DNA from: UBA4479 sp963974935
GTDB lineage: Bacteria > Pseudomonadota > Alphaproteobacteria > Rhodospirillales > Casp-alpha2
Assembly: GCA_963974935.1 (NCBI GenBank)
Contig: CAXBEV010000001.1
Coordinates: forward strand, 682,001-746,000
Direction of reading: 5' to 3'
Length of the DNA: 64,000 nt
How positions within the stretch are numbered: the stretch's first letter is position 1; the number at the start of each line of letters is the position of its first letter. The position numbers were made by a program, and so were the translations under genes. The notes under the pieces are model-generated. The model had not been told where the DNA came from and made no database searches. It worked only from the letters and a program-made list of their open reading frames with translations. Below are positions 1 to 7,548 of this stretch, one piece after another.

Positions 1-666
1 TCATTCGAAGGCAACGACAAGTTTATGGAGGAGGGCCGCCAGCCGGTGTTGGTGTTCACGGATCGCCATCGTTCGATGGGCTTGGTGGTGGATGAAATCG
101 TCGATATCGTCGACGACAAGCTGACCATTGAGATCGCGGCGAATACGCCGGGCTTGATCGGCAGTGCGGTGCTCGCAGGTAAGGCGACCGACGTGATTGA
201 TGCCGGATACTACCTGACGCAGGCGTTCGAAGATTGGTTCGATGCTGAAGACAGCAAACCGTTGAAGATCGAAGGCCCCGGCAAGCGGGCCCTGTTGGTC
301 GATGATAGTCCGTTCTTCCGCAACCTGTTGTCGCCGCTTTTGTCGGTCGCAGGCTGGAAAGTGACTGCAGTGGCATCCGCCGATGCTGCCCTGTCACGGC
401 GCGAAAAGGGTGAAATGTTCGACGTCATCATCAGCGATATCGAAATGCCGGGTATGGACGGCTTTGAACTTGCAGAGGCGGTGCGGGGCGACGTGCGGTG
501 GCAGGGTGTGCCGATGGTCGCGCTGTCCGGTCATGTCAGCGATGCCGCAATGGCGCGCGGACGGAGCGCAGGCTTTAACGATTATATTACCAAGCATGAC
601 CGGAACGCGTTGGTGACGAGCTTGGCGCAAACCGTCGCCATGGCCGCAAATGTTGACGAGAAGTGA
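1..666 (+). CDS. cheA: CheA histidine kinase, C-terminal part with fused receiver domain (5' truncated)
   Basis: The reading frame is open from base 1, so the N-terminal Hpt, dimerisation and kinase domains lie outside the window. The visible first ~85 residues are the end of a CheW-like (P5) domain, which couples the kinase to chemoreceptors, with the typical GLVVDEIVDIVDD stretch. From about residue 97 a complete receiver domain follows: an acidic pair in LLVDDSP, the phosphoacceptor Asp in ISDIEMPGMDG, a Ser in ALSG and the Lys in YITKHD. Hybrid CheA-receiver proteins are common in Alphaproteobacteria, where the receiver may act as a phosphate sink. cheY, cheB and cheR follow on the same strand, but no cheW lies between cheA and cheY. 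The identity is clear from domain order and context. Confidence 0.88.
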   Translation, partial: SFEGNDKFMEEGRQPVLVFTDRHRSMGLVVDEIVDIVDDKLTIEIAANTPGLIGSAVLAGKATDVIDAGYYLTQAFEDWFDAEDSKPLKIEGPGKRALLVDDSPFFRNLLSPLLSVAGWKVTAVASADAALSRREKGEMFDVIISDIEMPGMDGFELAEAVRGDVRWQGVPMVALSGHVSDAAMARGRSAGFNDYITKHDRNALVTSLAQTVAMAANVDEK

Positions 667-684
667 TCCTGCAAGGCGGCGCAT

Positions 685-708
685 TGCAGGGGTACACCCG
701 CCCCTGCA
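685..708 (+). terminator. Perfect 8-bp stem-loop after cheA
   Basis: The arms TGCAGGGG and CCCCTGCA are exact reverse complements around an 8-base loop, 18 bases after the cheA stop. No run of T follows directly, so this may be an attenuator or an mRNA-stability hairpin rather than a full terminator. The 140-base cheA-cheY gap holds nothing else I can assign. Confidence 0.4.
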
Positions 709-806
709 TAATCACCTTGCGGCATTTTTCTTAGGATCGCTGCGTTCGTATACAGATATGTCGGTATTTTAAGAACATATACCGGCGACCGGGTGAGGAC
801 CATTTA

Positions 807-1172
807 ATGAAACGCTGTTTAATTGTCGATGACTCCAAAGTGATTCGCATGGTAGCCAGAAAAATTCTCCAAGAACTGGGCTTCGAGACAGAAGAAGCCG
901 CCGATGGCCAGCAAGCTGTTGATGCTTGCAAAAATCAAATGCCCGAAGCGGTGCTGCTGGATTGGAATATGCCGGTGATGAGCGGCATTGAGTTCCTAAA
1001 GGCCCTGCGCGCCATGCCGGGCGGCACAAAACCGATCGTGGTTTTCTGCACCACCGAAAACGATATCAAACACATCCAAGAAGCCATTCAAGCGGGCGCC
1101 AACGAATACATTATGAAACCGTTTGATAACGAGATAATCCAGAGCAAGTTTTCTCAAGTCGGCCTTTTGTAG
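807..1172 (+). CDS. cheY: Chemotaxis response regulator CheY
   Basis: This is a single receiver domain of 121 residues, the usual CheY length, with no output domain. The acidic pair D8-D9, the phosphoacceptor D52 (in LLDWNMPVMSG), T82/T83 and K104 (in YIMKPFD) are all present, so it should accept phosphate from CheA and bind the flagellar switch (FliM/FliN). A purine-rich GGTGAGGA sequence precedes the ATG. It sits between cheA and cheB in the chemotaxis operon. A stand-alone receiver could serve another pathway, but the location makes CheY much the best reading. Confidence 0.9.
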   Translation: MKRCLIVDDSKVIRMVARKILQELGFETEEAADGQQAVDACKNQMPEAVLLDWNMPVMSGIEFLKALRAMPGGTKPIVVFCTTENDIKHIQEAIQAGANEYIMKPFDNEIIQSKFSQVGLL

Positions 1173-1204
1173 GTTGATTTCGTAAGCCAGCTAACGGTTT
1201 TTAG

Positions 1205-2383
1205 ATGATGATGGAGCAACCACACGTGAACGCAGGAACCGTAAAGCACGCGCCGACCTCCCCTGCCAGCAGCGGCGCAAAGATCGCCGTCATGGTGGTT
1301 GATGATTCGTTGGTTATTCGTGGTTTGATCGCACGTATGTTGGGCGGTCTTGACGGCATTGAGGTCGTTGCCGCAGCCGGCGACGGTGAGCAGGCGCTAA
1401 AGCGGCTTGGTTCGATGAATATCGATGTTGTAATCTTGGATATCGAAATGCCGGTGATGGATGGCCTGACGGCATTACCGAAAATGCTCGCCATGAAGCC
1501 AGACCTTAAGGTCATCATGGCGTCGACGCTGACTGGCCCGAATGCCGAAGCGAGTCTCAAGGCGTTGTCTTTAGGCGCTGTCGATTACATTCCGAAGCCG
1601 ACCGCGTCACGTGATATCAGCGGTGTCGGCGGTAGCGATGATTTCCGGCGTGAGTTGGTGGCTAAGGTTGAGGCAGTGGGCCGGCCTCGTGTTGTCGCCC
1701 GGGCCGTCAAAGGAAGTGCAACGGCGTCCGGTAGCACAGCGGCGCCAAAATCGTTTGTGATCGGTGACTACAAATTACGCCCGCGTCCCAAAATGGCGCG
1801 CCGTGCGAAGATTCTTGCGGTTGGTTCATCGACCGGTGGCCCGAATGCGCTGATGACGTTTTTTAGCCAACTGCCAAAAGACCTAGGTGTGCCGATCATC
1901 CTGACCCAGCATATGCCGCCGAAGTTCACCACCATGCTGGCGAAGCATATCACTGAGAAAACCGGCTTTCCTTGTGTCGAAGCGACCGACGGTATGCCTT
2001 TGGTGCGCAATCGCATCGTTCTTGCGGCTGGCGATTATCACATGCTGATCACCGGCAACGAGTTGGCGCCAAAGGTGAAATTGACTCAGGACCCTCCGGA
2101 AAACTTCTGCCGTCCAGCCGTTGACCCCATGCTGCGCTCGCTGATTCCGATTTATGGTAGCCGAATTTTGACGGTGATCCTGACCGGTATGGGGGCGGAT
2201 GGGCATAAAGGCAGCCATGACATCGTCGAAGCGGGGGGTGAAATATTGGCACAAGATCCTGAAAGCAGTGTGGTTTGGGGAATGCCGGGTGCTGTGGCGC
2301 GTGCTGGGTTGTGCACCGCTGTTGAGCCTTTGGAGAGTATCGCCGGAATCACGGCATCCCGAATTTTGGAGGCTTTGCCATGA
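1205..2383 (+). CDS. cheB: Chemoreceptor glutamate methylesterase CheB
   Basis: CheB removes methyl groups from chemoreceptors and so resets adaptation, opposing CheR. The receiver domain covers about residues 27-145 with D33-D34 and phosphoacceptor D79. A linker runs to about 200, and the methylesterase domain fills the rest. The catalytic triad is visible: a serine in GSSTGG (S209), H236 in QHMPPK, and D332 in GMGADGH. The length of 392 residues is normal. Three ATG codons stand in a row at the start, so the exact initiator may be shifted by 3 or 6 bases. The stop overlaps the cheR start by 4 bases (ATGA), which suggests coupled translation. Confidence 0.93.
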   Translation: MMMEQPHVNAGTVKHAPTSPASSGAKIAVMVVDDSLVIRGLIARMLGGLDGIEVVAAAGDGEQALKRLGSMNIDVVILDIEMPVMDGLTALPKMLAMKPDLKVIMASTLTGPNAEASLKALSLGAVDYIPKPTASRDISGVGGSDDFRRELVAKVEAVGRPRVVARAVKGSATASGSTAAPKSFVIGDYKLRPRPKMARRAKILAVGSSTGGPNALMTFFSQLPKDLGVPIILTQHMPPKFTTMLAKHITEKTGFPCVEATDGMPLVRNRIVLAAGDYHMLITGNELAPKVKLTQDPPENFCRPAVDPMLRSLIPIYGSRILTVILTGMGADGHKGSHDIVEAGGEILAQDPESSVVWGMPGAVARAGLCTAVEPLESIAGITASRILEALP

Positions 2384-3192
2384 CCCCGGACCGCTTCACA
2401 TATATCAGCGAACTGTTACGTGAGCGTTCCGGGCTCGTGTTGACGCCGGAAAAATCATATTTACTGGAAAGCCGGCTGACGCCGTTGGCGCGGCGCGCAG
2501 AGGTTGCTGATATCGATGCGCTGATTGATCTGATGAAAACAAAGCGCGATGTAAGTCTGATCGAAGAAGTGGTCGACGCGATGACCACCAACGAGTCTTT
2601 CTTTTTTCGCGATATCAAACCCTTTGATTTATTCCGCGATCACGTACTGCCGCCGTTGTTGGAGGCACGTGCCGACAAGAAATCATTCCGTATCTGGTGC
2701 GCGGCAGCGTCCAGTGGCCAAGAGCCGTATTCCATCGCCATGACGTTGCTCGAGCAGAAAACGAAGCTTGCAGGGTGGAACTATGAAATCGTTGGCACGG
2801 ATATTTCGCGGTCGATTTTGGACAAAGCCGAAAAGGGTGTTTATTCCCAATTCGAGGTGCAGCGCGGCATGCCGATCACTTTGTTGGTGAAGTACTTCGA
2901 CCAACAAGGGGAGACTTGGCGCATCAAGCCGGAGGTTCGAGAAAAGATTAAATATAAATTCTTCAATCTTTTAGAAAATCCGGCAGCACTCGGTAAATTC
3001 GATGTGGTGTTTTGCCGCAACGTGCTGATCTATTTTGATCAAAAGACCAAAGGTGAAGTGCTGGCGCGGATCGCGTCGTTGATGCCGGTGGATGGGCTGC
3101 TGTTTTTGGGCGGCGCAGAAACCGTGCTGGGCGTCTCGAATGCTTTTAAACCCGTGCCCAATCAACGGGGCGTTTACGCGCTTACATCATAG
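2380..3192 (+). CDS. cheR: Chemoreceptor methyltransferase CheR
   Basis: CheR transfers methyl groups from S-adenosylmethionine to receptor glutamates. The 270-residue protein has the small N-terminal helical domain followed by the Rossmann methyltransferase domain. Diagnostic sequences are TTNESFFFRD (residues 69-78), IWCAAASSGQEPYSIAM (105-121, the SAM loop) and FCRNVLIYFD (211-220). It is the last gene of the chemotaxis operon, overlapping cheB by 4 bases, and it converges on ctrA. Confidence 0.94.
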   Translation: MTPDRFTYISELLRERSGLVLTPEKSYLLESRLTPLARRAEVADIDALIDLMKTKRDVSLIEEVVDAMTTNESFFFRDIKPFDLFRDHVLPPLLEARADKKSFRIWCAAASSGQEPYSIAMTLLEQKTKLAGWNYEIVGTDISRSILDKAEKGVYSQFEVQRGMPITLLVKYFDQQGETWRIKPEVREKIKYKFFNLLENPAALGKFDVVFCRNVLIYFDQKTKGEVLARIASLMPVDGLLFLGGAETVLGVSNAFKPVPNQRGVYALTS

Positions 3193-3202
3193 GCAAACGA
3201 AA

Positions 3203-3225
3203 ACCGGACGCCATCGGCGCCCGGT
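3203..3225. terminator. Stem-loop between convergent cheR and ctrA
   Basis: ACCGG-A-CGCC and GGCG-C-CCGGT pair around a 3-base loop, with a single A/C mismatch in a 10-bp stem. Read on the minus strand the hairpin is followed by a T-rich stretch (TTTTCGTTT), which suits termination of ctrA. It could also stop cheR transcripts on the other strand. Confidence 0.5.
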
Positions 3226-3282
3226 CATGTATGTCTTCAGATACTTTTTCACATCAATGAAGAATATGGTGCCGCAATATGG

Positions 3283-3984
3283 TTACGCGTGTTGCGCTGC
3301 CGGCATGTTTTCCGGATCGCGCAGCACATAACCGCGTCCCCACACGGTTTCAATGTAGTGGTCACCTTCGTTGGCATCCGACAGCTTCTTGCGGAGCTTG
3401 CAGATAAACACATCGATGATCTTCAACTCAGGTTCGTCCATGCCGCCATACAGGTGGTTCAAGAACATTTCCTTGGTCAACGTCGTACCCTTGCGGAGGC
3501 TAAGTAATTCCAAGATGCCGTATTCTTTGCCGGTGAGGTGTACCGGCTGGCCCTCGATCTCGACCATATGGGTGTCGAGATTGACCGCCAGCTTTCCGGT
3601 CTTGATGATCGAGTGCGCATGCCCTGCCGAGCGACGTACAATCGCCTGAACGCGGGCCATCAATTCGGATTTGTCGAAAGGCTTGGTCAGGTAGTCGTCG
3701 GCACCGATGCCGAGGCCCTTCACCTTCATTTCCGATTCCGTTAGGCCGGACAAGATCAAAACCGGCGTCTGAACACGGGAGTCCCGCAATCGGCGCAGCA
3801 CCTCCAGCCCGTCCATATCCGGTAGCATCAGATCCAAGATCATGATGTCATAATCGTAGAGTTTGCCGATTTCCAAGCCGTCTTCGCCGAGATCGGTCGC
3901 ATCTACGACCATACCGGCAGTTTCCAGCATCATCTTGATGCTTGCCTGTGTGGTCGGATCGTCTTCAATTAATAATACGCGCAT
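3283..3984 (-). CDS. ctrA: Cell-cycle response regulator CtrA
   Basis: CtrA is the essential OmpR-family master regulator of Caulobacter and relatives, controlling flagellar, chemotaxis and division genes and, in some species, replication. The receiver has D8-D9, phosphoacceptor D51 (ILDLMLPDMDG) and K101 (YLTKPFD). The winged-helix C-terminus contains the CtrA-like stretches LTGKEYGILELL and NHLYGGMDEPELKIIDVF. The start at 3984 is chosen because GGAGGGGGGAAA lies directly before it; an in-frame ATG 24 bases upstream would add residues not seen in the family. The product is 233 residues long. It ends in His-Ala rather than the Ala-Ala used as a ClpXP signal in Caulobacter, so cell-cycle proteolysis may differ. 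Confidence 0.93.
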   Translation of the reverse strand: MRVLLIEDDPTTQASIKMMLETAGMVVDATDLGEDGLEIGKLYDYDIMILDLMLPDMDGLEVLRRLRDSRVQTPVLILSGLTESEMKVKGLGIGADDYLTKPFDKSELMARVQAIVRRSAGHAHSIIKTGKLAVNLDTHMVEIEGQPVHLTGKEYGILELLSLRKGTTLTKEMFLNHLYGGMDEPELKIIDVFICKLRKKLSDANEGDHYIETVWGRGYVLRDPENMPAAQHA

Positions 3985-4016
3985 TTTCCCCCCTCCGGGC
4001 CAGCCCAAAAGGCCGC

Positions 4017-4037
4017 GAATCGGTGTTCATTAACCAT
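4017..4037 (-). promoter_or_regulatory. Candidate ctrA control region: GANTC site and CtrA half-site
   Basis: GAATC at 4017-4021 fits the CcrM methylation site GANTC, and TTAACCAT at 4030-4037 matches a CtrA half-site. Both lie 33-53 bases upstream of the ctrA ATG. In Caulobacter the ctrA promoter is controlled by GANTC methylation and by CtrA itself. Short motifs like these occur by chance, so the assignment rests on position. Confidence 0.35.
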
Positions 4038-4157
4038 ATTACCATTTATCCCTTGTATGGAAACAATCATTTATCCACCAGATATTGTTGAAGGCGAAGG
4101 CAGTCCACGTCATGATTGGGCCACGTTAAGATTTCCCGTCGAATGAGGAGCCGAGTC

Positions 4158-5426
4158 ATGAGCCAGCAAACCCAGCAGACGTTGATGGATCGGGCCGCAG
4201 CCGTGATGCCCGGCGGTGGGTTTGGCAATTATGACCCCGCCATGATCATCCGCGAAGGCCGAGGCGCGCATGTGTGGGATGAAGACGGCAATCAATATAT
4301 CGATTACCTGATCGGATCCGGCCCAATGATGTTGGGGCATGGCCATCCCGAGGTGTTGGAGGCCGTGCAAGCGCAACTCCCCAAGGGCATGACGTTTTTT
4401 GCCAACAATGCGCTCGGCATCGAATTGGCCGAAGAAATCTGTCGCGCCGTCGCCTGTGCCGAGCAAGTGCGTTACGTTAGCACCGGCGGTGAAGCCGACA
4501 TGTATGCGATGCGGCTGGCACGCGCCTACACTGGTCGCGATAAGATCATCAAGTTTGAAGGCGGTTATCACGGCATGTCGGCGGAGGCGCAAATGAGCCT
4601 GGCGCCGGAAAGCTTGGTGAATTTTCCCATCGCCGTACCGGATTCCGCTGGTATCCCAGACGCAGTACGCGATTCCATGTTGATTGCGCCCTATAATGAC
4701 GAGGTTTTTCTCCGCTCGCTATTGGACGAACACGGTGACGACATCGCGGCAATCATTGTCGAGCCGATGCAGCGCATCATCCCGCCGATGCCGGGCTTTC
4801 TACAGACGCTGCGCGACGAATGTACAAAGCGCGGTATCGTCTTGATCTTCGATGAAGTGGTCACCGGGTTCCGGCTGGCCTATGGCGGGGCGCAAGAATT
4901 GTATGGTGTCACCCCGGATCTTTGCACGTTGGGTAAAGTCATCGGCGGCGGCTTTCCGTTGGCGGCGATTGCCGGCAACGCCGAGATCATGGCGCATTTC
5001 GACATGCACAAAGTTGGCCGCAAAGGTTTTTTGATGCAGATCGGCACGCTCAGCGGCAACCCGGTCGCCGCCATCGCCGGCCTCAAAACTATGGAGGTTT
5101 TGTCTCGTCCGGGTCAGTACGAAAAGCTTTTCAACATCGGCCATGTATTGATGGACGCCATCAAAACACACCTCAGTGCGGCTGGGCATGCGCATCAGAT
5201 TGCCGGCCATCCGGTTTTGTTTGATGTGGTGTTCACCGATAAGCCGATCCAAAACTATCGTGACACCATGACCGGTGATAAAAATAAGGCCGCCCAATTC
5301 AACAAAATTCTCCGCCGAGAAGGCATTCTGAAGTCGCCCAGTAAAATGTATATGTCGCTGGCGCTGAGTGAAGACGATATCGCCAAAACAATCGACGCGA
5401 TCGCTGTGGCGGCGCGCGAACTCTGA
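4158..5426 (+). CDS. Class III aminotransferase, glutamate-1-semialdehyde aminomutase type
   Basis: This is a PLP-dependent fold type I enzyme of 422 residues. Family features are YVSTGGEADMYAMRLARAYTG (about 106-126, cofactor phosphate and sugar region), FEGGYHG (133-139), the D232-E233 pair in LIFDEVVTGFR, and the Schiff-base lysine K260 in TLGKVIGGGFP. The start at 4158 is preceded by GAGGAG; an upstream in-frame ATG at 4116 lacks such a site. It resembles HemL but stands alone beside flagellar genes, and HemL-like enzymes outside haem synthesis often transaminate sugars or other ketones. It could provide an amino sugar for the flagellin glycan, but nothing in the sequence fixes the substrate. 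Confidence 0.8.
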   Translation: MSQQTQQTLMDRAAAVMPGGGFGNYDPAMIIREGRGAHVWDEDGNQYIDYLIGSGPMMLGHGHPEVLEAVQAQLPKGMTFFANNALGIELAEEICRAVACAEQVRYVSTGGEADMYAMRLARAYTGRDKIIKFEGGYHGMSAEAQMSLAPESLVNFPIAVPDSAGIPDAVRDSMLIAPYNDEVFLRSLLDEHGDDIAAIIVEPMQRIIPPMPGFLQTLRDECTKRGIVLIFDEVVTGFRLAYGGAQELYGVTPDLCTLGKVIGGGFPLAAIAGNAEIMAHFDMHKVGRKGFLMQIGTLSGNPVAAIAGLKTMEVLSRPGQYEKLFNIGHVLMDAIKTHLSAAGHAHQIAGHPVLFDVVFTDKPIQNYRDTMTGDKNKAAQFNKILRREGILKSPSKMYMSLALSEDDIAKTIDAIAVAAREL

Positions 5427-5440
5427 GCGCCGCGTCGACA

Positions 5441-5533
5441 CATCCTTCGAGACGCGGCTTCGCCGCTCCTCAGGATGAAGGTTTATTTTATCTCCTCATC
5501 CTGAGAAGGCCCGCAGGGCCGTCTCGAAGGATG
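5441..5533. repeat. Palindromic intergenic repeat, copy 1
   Basis: The outer arms CATCCTTCGAGAC (5441-5453) and GTCTCGAAGGATG (5521-5533) are exact inverted repeats. Each half contains its own small hairpin: GCGGC-TTC-GCCGC at 5454-5466 on the left and GGCCC-GCA-GGGCC at 5508-5520 on the right. The element is 93 bases long and fills the gap before fliI. The same sequence family recurs at 7446-7544 after fliJ. Its form is that of REP/BIME-like or MITE-like elements. Confidence 0.85.
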
Positions 5534-5666
5534 GCGCCCGAAAAACGTCCGTGCGCATGGACCGGGCGCTTCGCGTGCTTTACCATTCGTTAGGCATAAT
5601 CGCGCATGCTGAGCGTTGCTGAAATGCGACGGGTTGTGGGCCAGCGTTAAGGGGTGGGTAAACGGG

Positions 5667-7031
5667 TTGCGGGTGTATCCGAACAATATCGCCAACGAAG
5701 TGGCGCAGCTGCCGGGCCATCAGGTCTTTGGGCGCGTCGCCGATATCGTCGGCTTGATGATCGAAATTGGTGGGCTGCAGGGCTCGCTGTCGATTGGTGA
5801 CCATGTGCGTGTCGATGGCCGCAAGGGCAACGAGGTGGTCTGCGAGGTCATTGGCTTTAAGGGCGGGCGTGCGATGGTGATGCCGTTCGGCCCGCTCGAA
5901 GGGGTCGGGCTCGGCTGCAACGCGGAACTCGCGTCGACGCAGCCTTCGATCTATCCGGACGAAAGCTGGCTTGGCCGTGTCGTCGATGCGTTCGGCAAAG
6001 ACGTCGACGGTTTGGGGGCATTGTCGGCGGGCGAGAAAGGCTACGCGATCCATGCCTCGCCGCCGCCGGCGCACAAGCGGCGCCGGGTTGGCGGCAAGGT
6101 CGATCTTGGCGTCCGTGCGATGAACGCATTTCTGACCTGCTGCCGAGGTCAACGTATGGGCATCTTCGCAGGCTCAGGCGTCGGCAAGTCGACACTGTTG
6201 TCGATGATGGCACGCAACACCGATGCCGAAGTTAGCGTCGTCGGCCTGATCGGTGAGCGGGGCCGCGAGGCAAAAGAATTTATCGAAGATTATCTGGGTG
6301 AAGAGGGCATGAAGCGCACGGTGGTGATCGTCGCCACGTCGGACGAGCCGCCGTTGGTGCGTCGCCAAGCCGCCTATACCACACTCGCCATCGCCGAATA
6401 TTTCCGCGACCGTGGCCGCAACGTGTTGTGCATGATGGATAGTGTGACCCGCTTTGCCATGGCGCAACGCGAGATTAGCTTGTCGGCGGGTGAGCCGCCG
6501 GCGTCGAAAGGCTATACTCCTTCGGTGTTTGCCGAGTTGCCGAAATTGCTGGAGCGCGCCGGCCCAGGCACGGGTGATCAAGGCGACATCACCGGCTTGT
6601 TTACGGTGTTGGTCGAAGGCGACGATCATAACGAGCCCGTCGCCGATGCGGTGCGCGGTATTTTGGACGGCCATGTGGTCTTGGAACGGCAAATCGCCGA
6701 GCGCAACCGATTCCCGGCGATCAATATTCTGCGCAGTGTGTCCCGGACCATGCCCGGCTGCAATACGCCCGCGCAAAATGCTGCCGTTGCCCGCGCGCGC
6801 CGCTTGCTGGCCACCTATGACGACATGGCCGAGCTGATCCGTTTGGGTGCGTATCGTAAAGGCTCCGACGCCGAAGTCGATGAGGCTATTTTGTATTATC
6901 CGCAGCTCGAAGCGTTTCTGGGTCAGCAGATCAGCGACGTGACGCGCCTTGATGACGGTTACGCGGCGCTTTATGAGATATTGGGTATGGTAGGCGACGT
7001 AGCGCCGGCGGAAGAGACCGATGGCGCGTGA
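5667..7031 (+). CDS. fliI: Flagellar type III export ATPase FliI
   Basis: FliI is the hexameric ATPase at the base of the flagellar export gate, related to the F1 beta subunit. The nucleotide-binding site is clear: Walker A GSGVGKST (169-176), GLIGERGREAKEF, and Walker B NVLCMMDS (about 252-259), followed by the expected SKGYTPSVFAELPKLLERAG. There is no in-frame ATG before the conserved domain. The TTG at 5667 has an AAGGGGTGGG sequence upstream and gives an N-terminus of normal length; TTG at 5616 and GTG at 5673 are alternatives. The end overlaps fliJ by 11 bases. The gene pair lies between two palindromic repeats, away from fliH on the opposite strand. Confidence 0.9.
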   Translation: MRVYPNNIANEVAQLPGHQVFGRVADIVGLMIEIGGLQGSLSIGDHVRVDGRKGNEVVCEVIGFKGGRAMVMPFGPLEGVGLGCNAELASTQPSIYPDESWLGRVVDAFGKDVDGLGALSAGEKGYAIHASPPPAHKRRRVGGKVDLGVRAMNAFLTCCRGQRMGIFAGSGVGKSTLLSMMARNTDAEVSVVGLIGERGREAKEFIEDYLGEEGMKRTVVIVATSDEPPLVRRQAAYTTLAIAEYFRDRGRNVLCMMDSVTRFAMAQREISLSAGEPPASKGYTPSVFAELPKLLERAGPGTGDQGDITGLFTVLVEGDDHNEPVADAVRGILDGHVVLERQIAERNRFPAINILRSVSRTMPGCNTPAQNAAVARARRLLATYDDMAELIRLGAYRKGSDAEVDEAILYYPQLEAFLGQQISDVTRLDDGYAALYEILGMVGDVAPAEETDGA

Positions 7032-7440
7032 TTTTAAGGCGCTGGTGCGTTTGAACGATTGGGAAGTTGACCAAAAACGCCGCGCCTTGGGCGAAGAACT
7101 CCGCCAGCTCGATAACCTGGAAGGCAATCTTTCCGCGCTCGACTCTGAAGTCGTACGCGAAAAGGCGGCGGCCGAAGCGATGCCGACCGAAGGCGGGATT
7201 ATGTTTGGGGCTTACGCCGAAGTCGCCCGCGCGCGGCGTGAAGACCTGGAGCGCCGGATCGTCGAACAACAAGCCAGTGTTGAACATGCCCGGGACCACC
7301 TCAGCGCCGCCTATTTGGAACTCAAGAAATATGAAATCGCCGAAGAAACTCGGGTCAACCGCATCGACGCTGAGGAAGCCCGCGCCGAACAGGCGGACCT
7401 CGACGAAATCGGCATCACTGCACATATCCGTAAGTCTTAG
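7021..7440 (+). CDS. fliJ: Flagellar export chaperone FliJ
   Basis: FliJ is a small coiled-coil protein that enters the FliI ring like the gamma subunit of F1 and helps energise export. The 139-residue product is almost entirely helical and charged, with heptad-like spacing from residue 8 to about 130 (for example EELRQLDNLEGNLSALDSEV) and no other domain. Sequence identity within FliJ is always low, so the call rests on coiled-coil form, length and the 11-base overlap with fliI. Confidence 0.8.
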   Translation: MARDFKALVRLNDWEVDQKRRALGEELRQLDNLEGNLSALDSEVVREKAAAEAMPTEGGIMFGAYAEVARARREDLERRIVEQQASVEHARDHLSAAYLELKKYEIAEETRVNRIDAEEARAEQADLDEIGITAHIRKS

Positions 7441-7445
7441 CGCTG

Positions 7446-7544
7446 ACACATCCTTCGAGACGGCCCTGCGGGCCTCCTCAGGATGAGGCGTTAAGAATAA
7501 TCCTCATCCTGAGGAGGCCCGCAGGGCCGTCTCGAAGGATGTGT
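7446..7544. repeat. Palindromic intergenic repeat, copy 2 (perfect 43-bp arms)
   Basis: Bases 7446-7488 and 7502-7544 are exact reverse complements, separated by 13 bases (CGTTAAGAATAAT). Each arm holds an inner palindrome (GGCCC-TGC-GGGCC on the left). It starts 5 bases after the fliJ stop and ends 5 bases before the stop of the convergent gene, so its RNA hairpin could also stop transcripts from both sides. It shares the outer arms of the copy at 5441-5533. Confidence 0.9.
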
Positions 7545-7548
7545 TTCA

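Noticed and set aside
4158..5426. hemL, glutamate-1-semialdehyde aminomutase of haem synthesis
   Set aside because: Only family-level likeness; no other haem gene nearby and the location is flagellar, so the symbol was withheld.
5441..7544. Insertion sequence or composite transposon carrying fliIJ
   Set aside because: No transposase and no target-site duplication seen; the elements are short palindromes.
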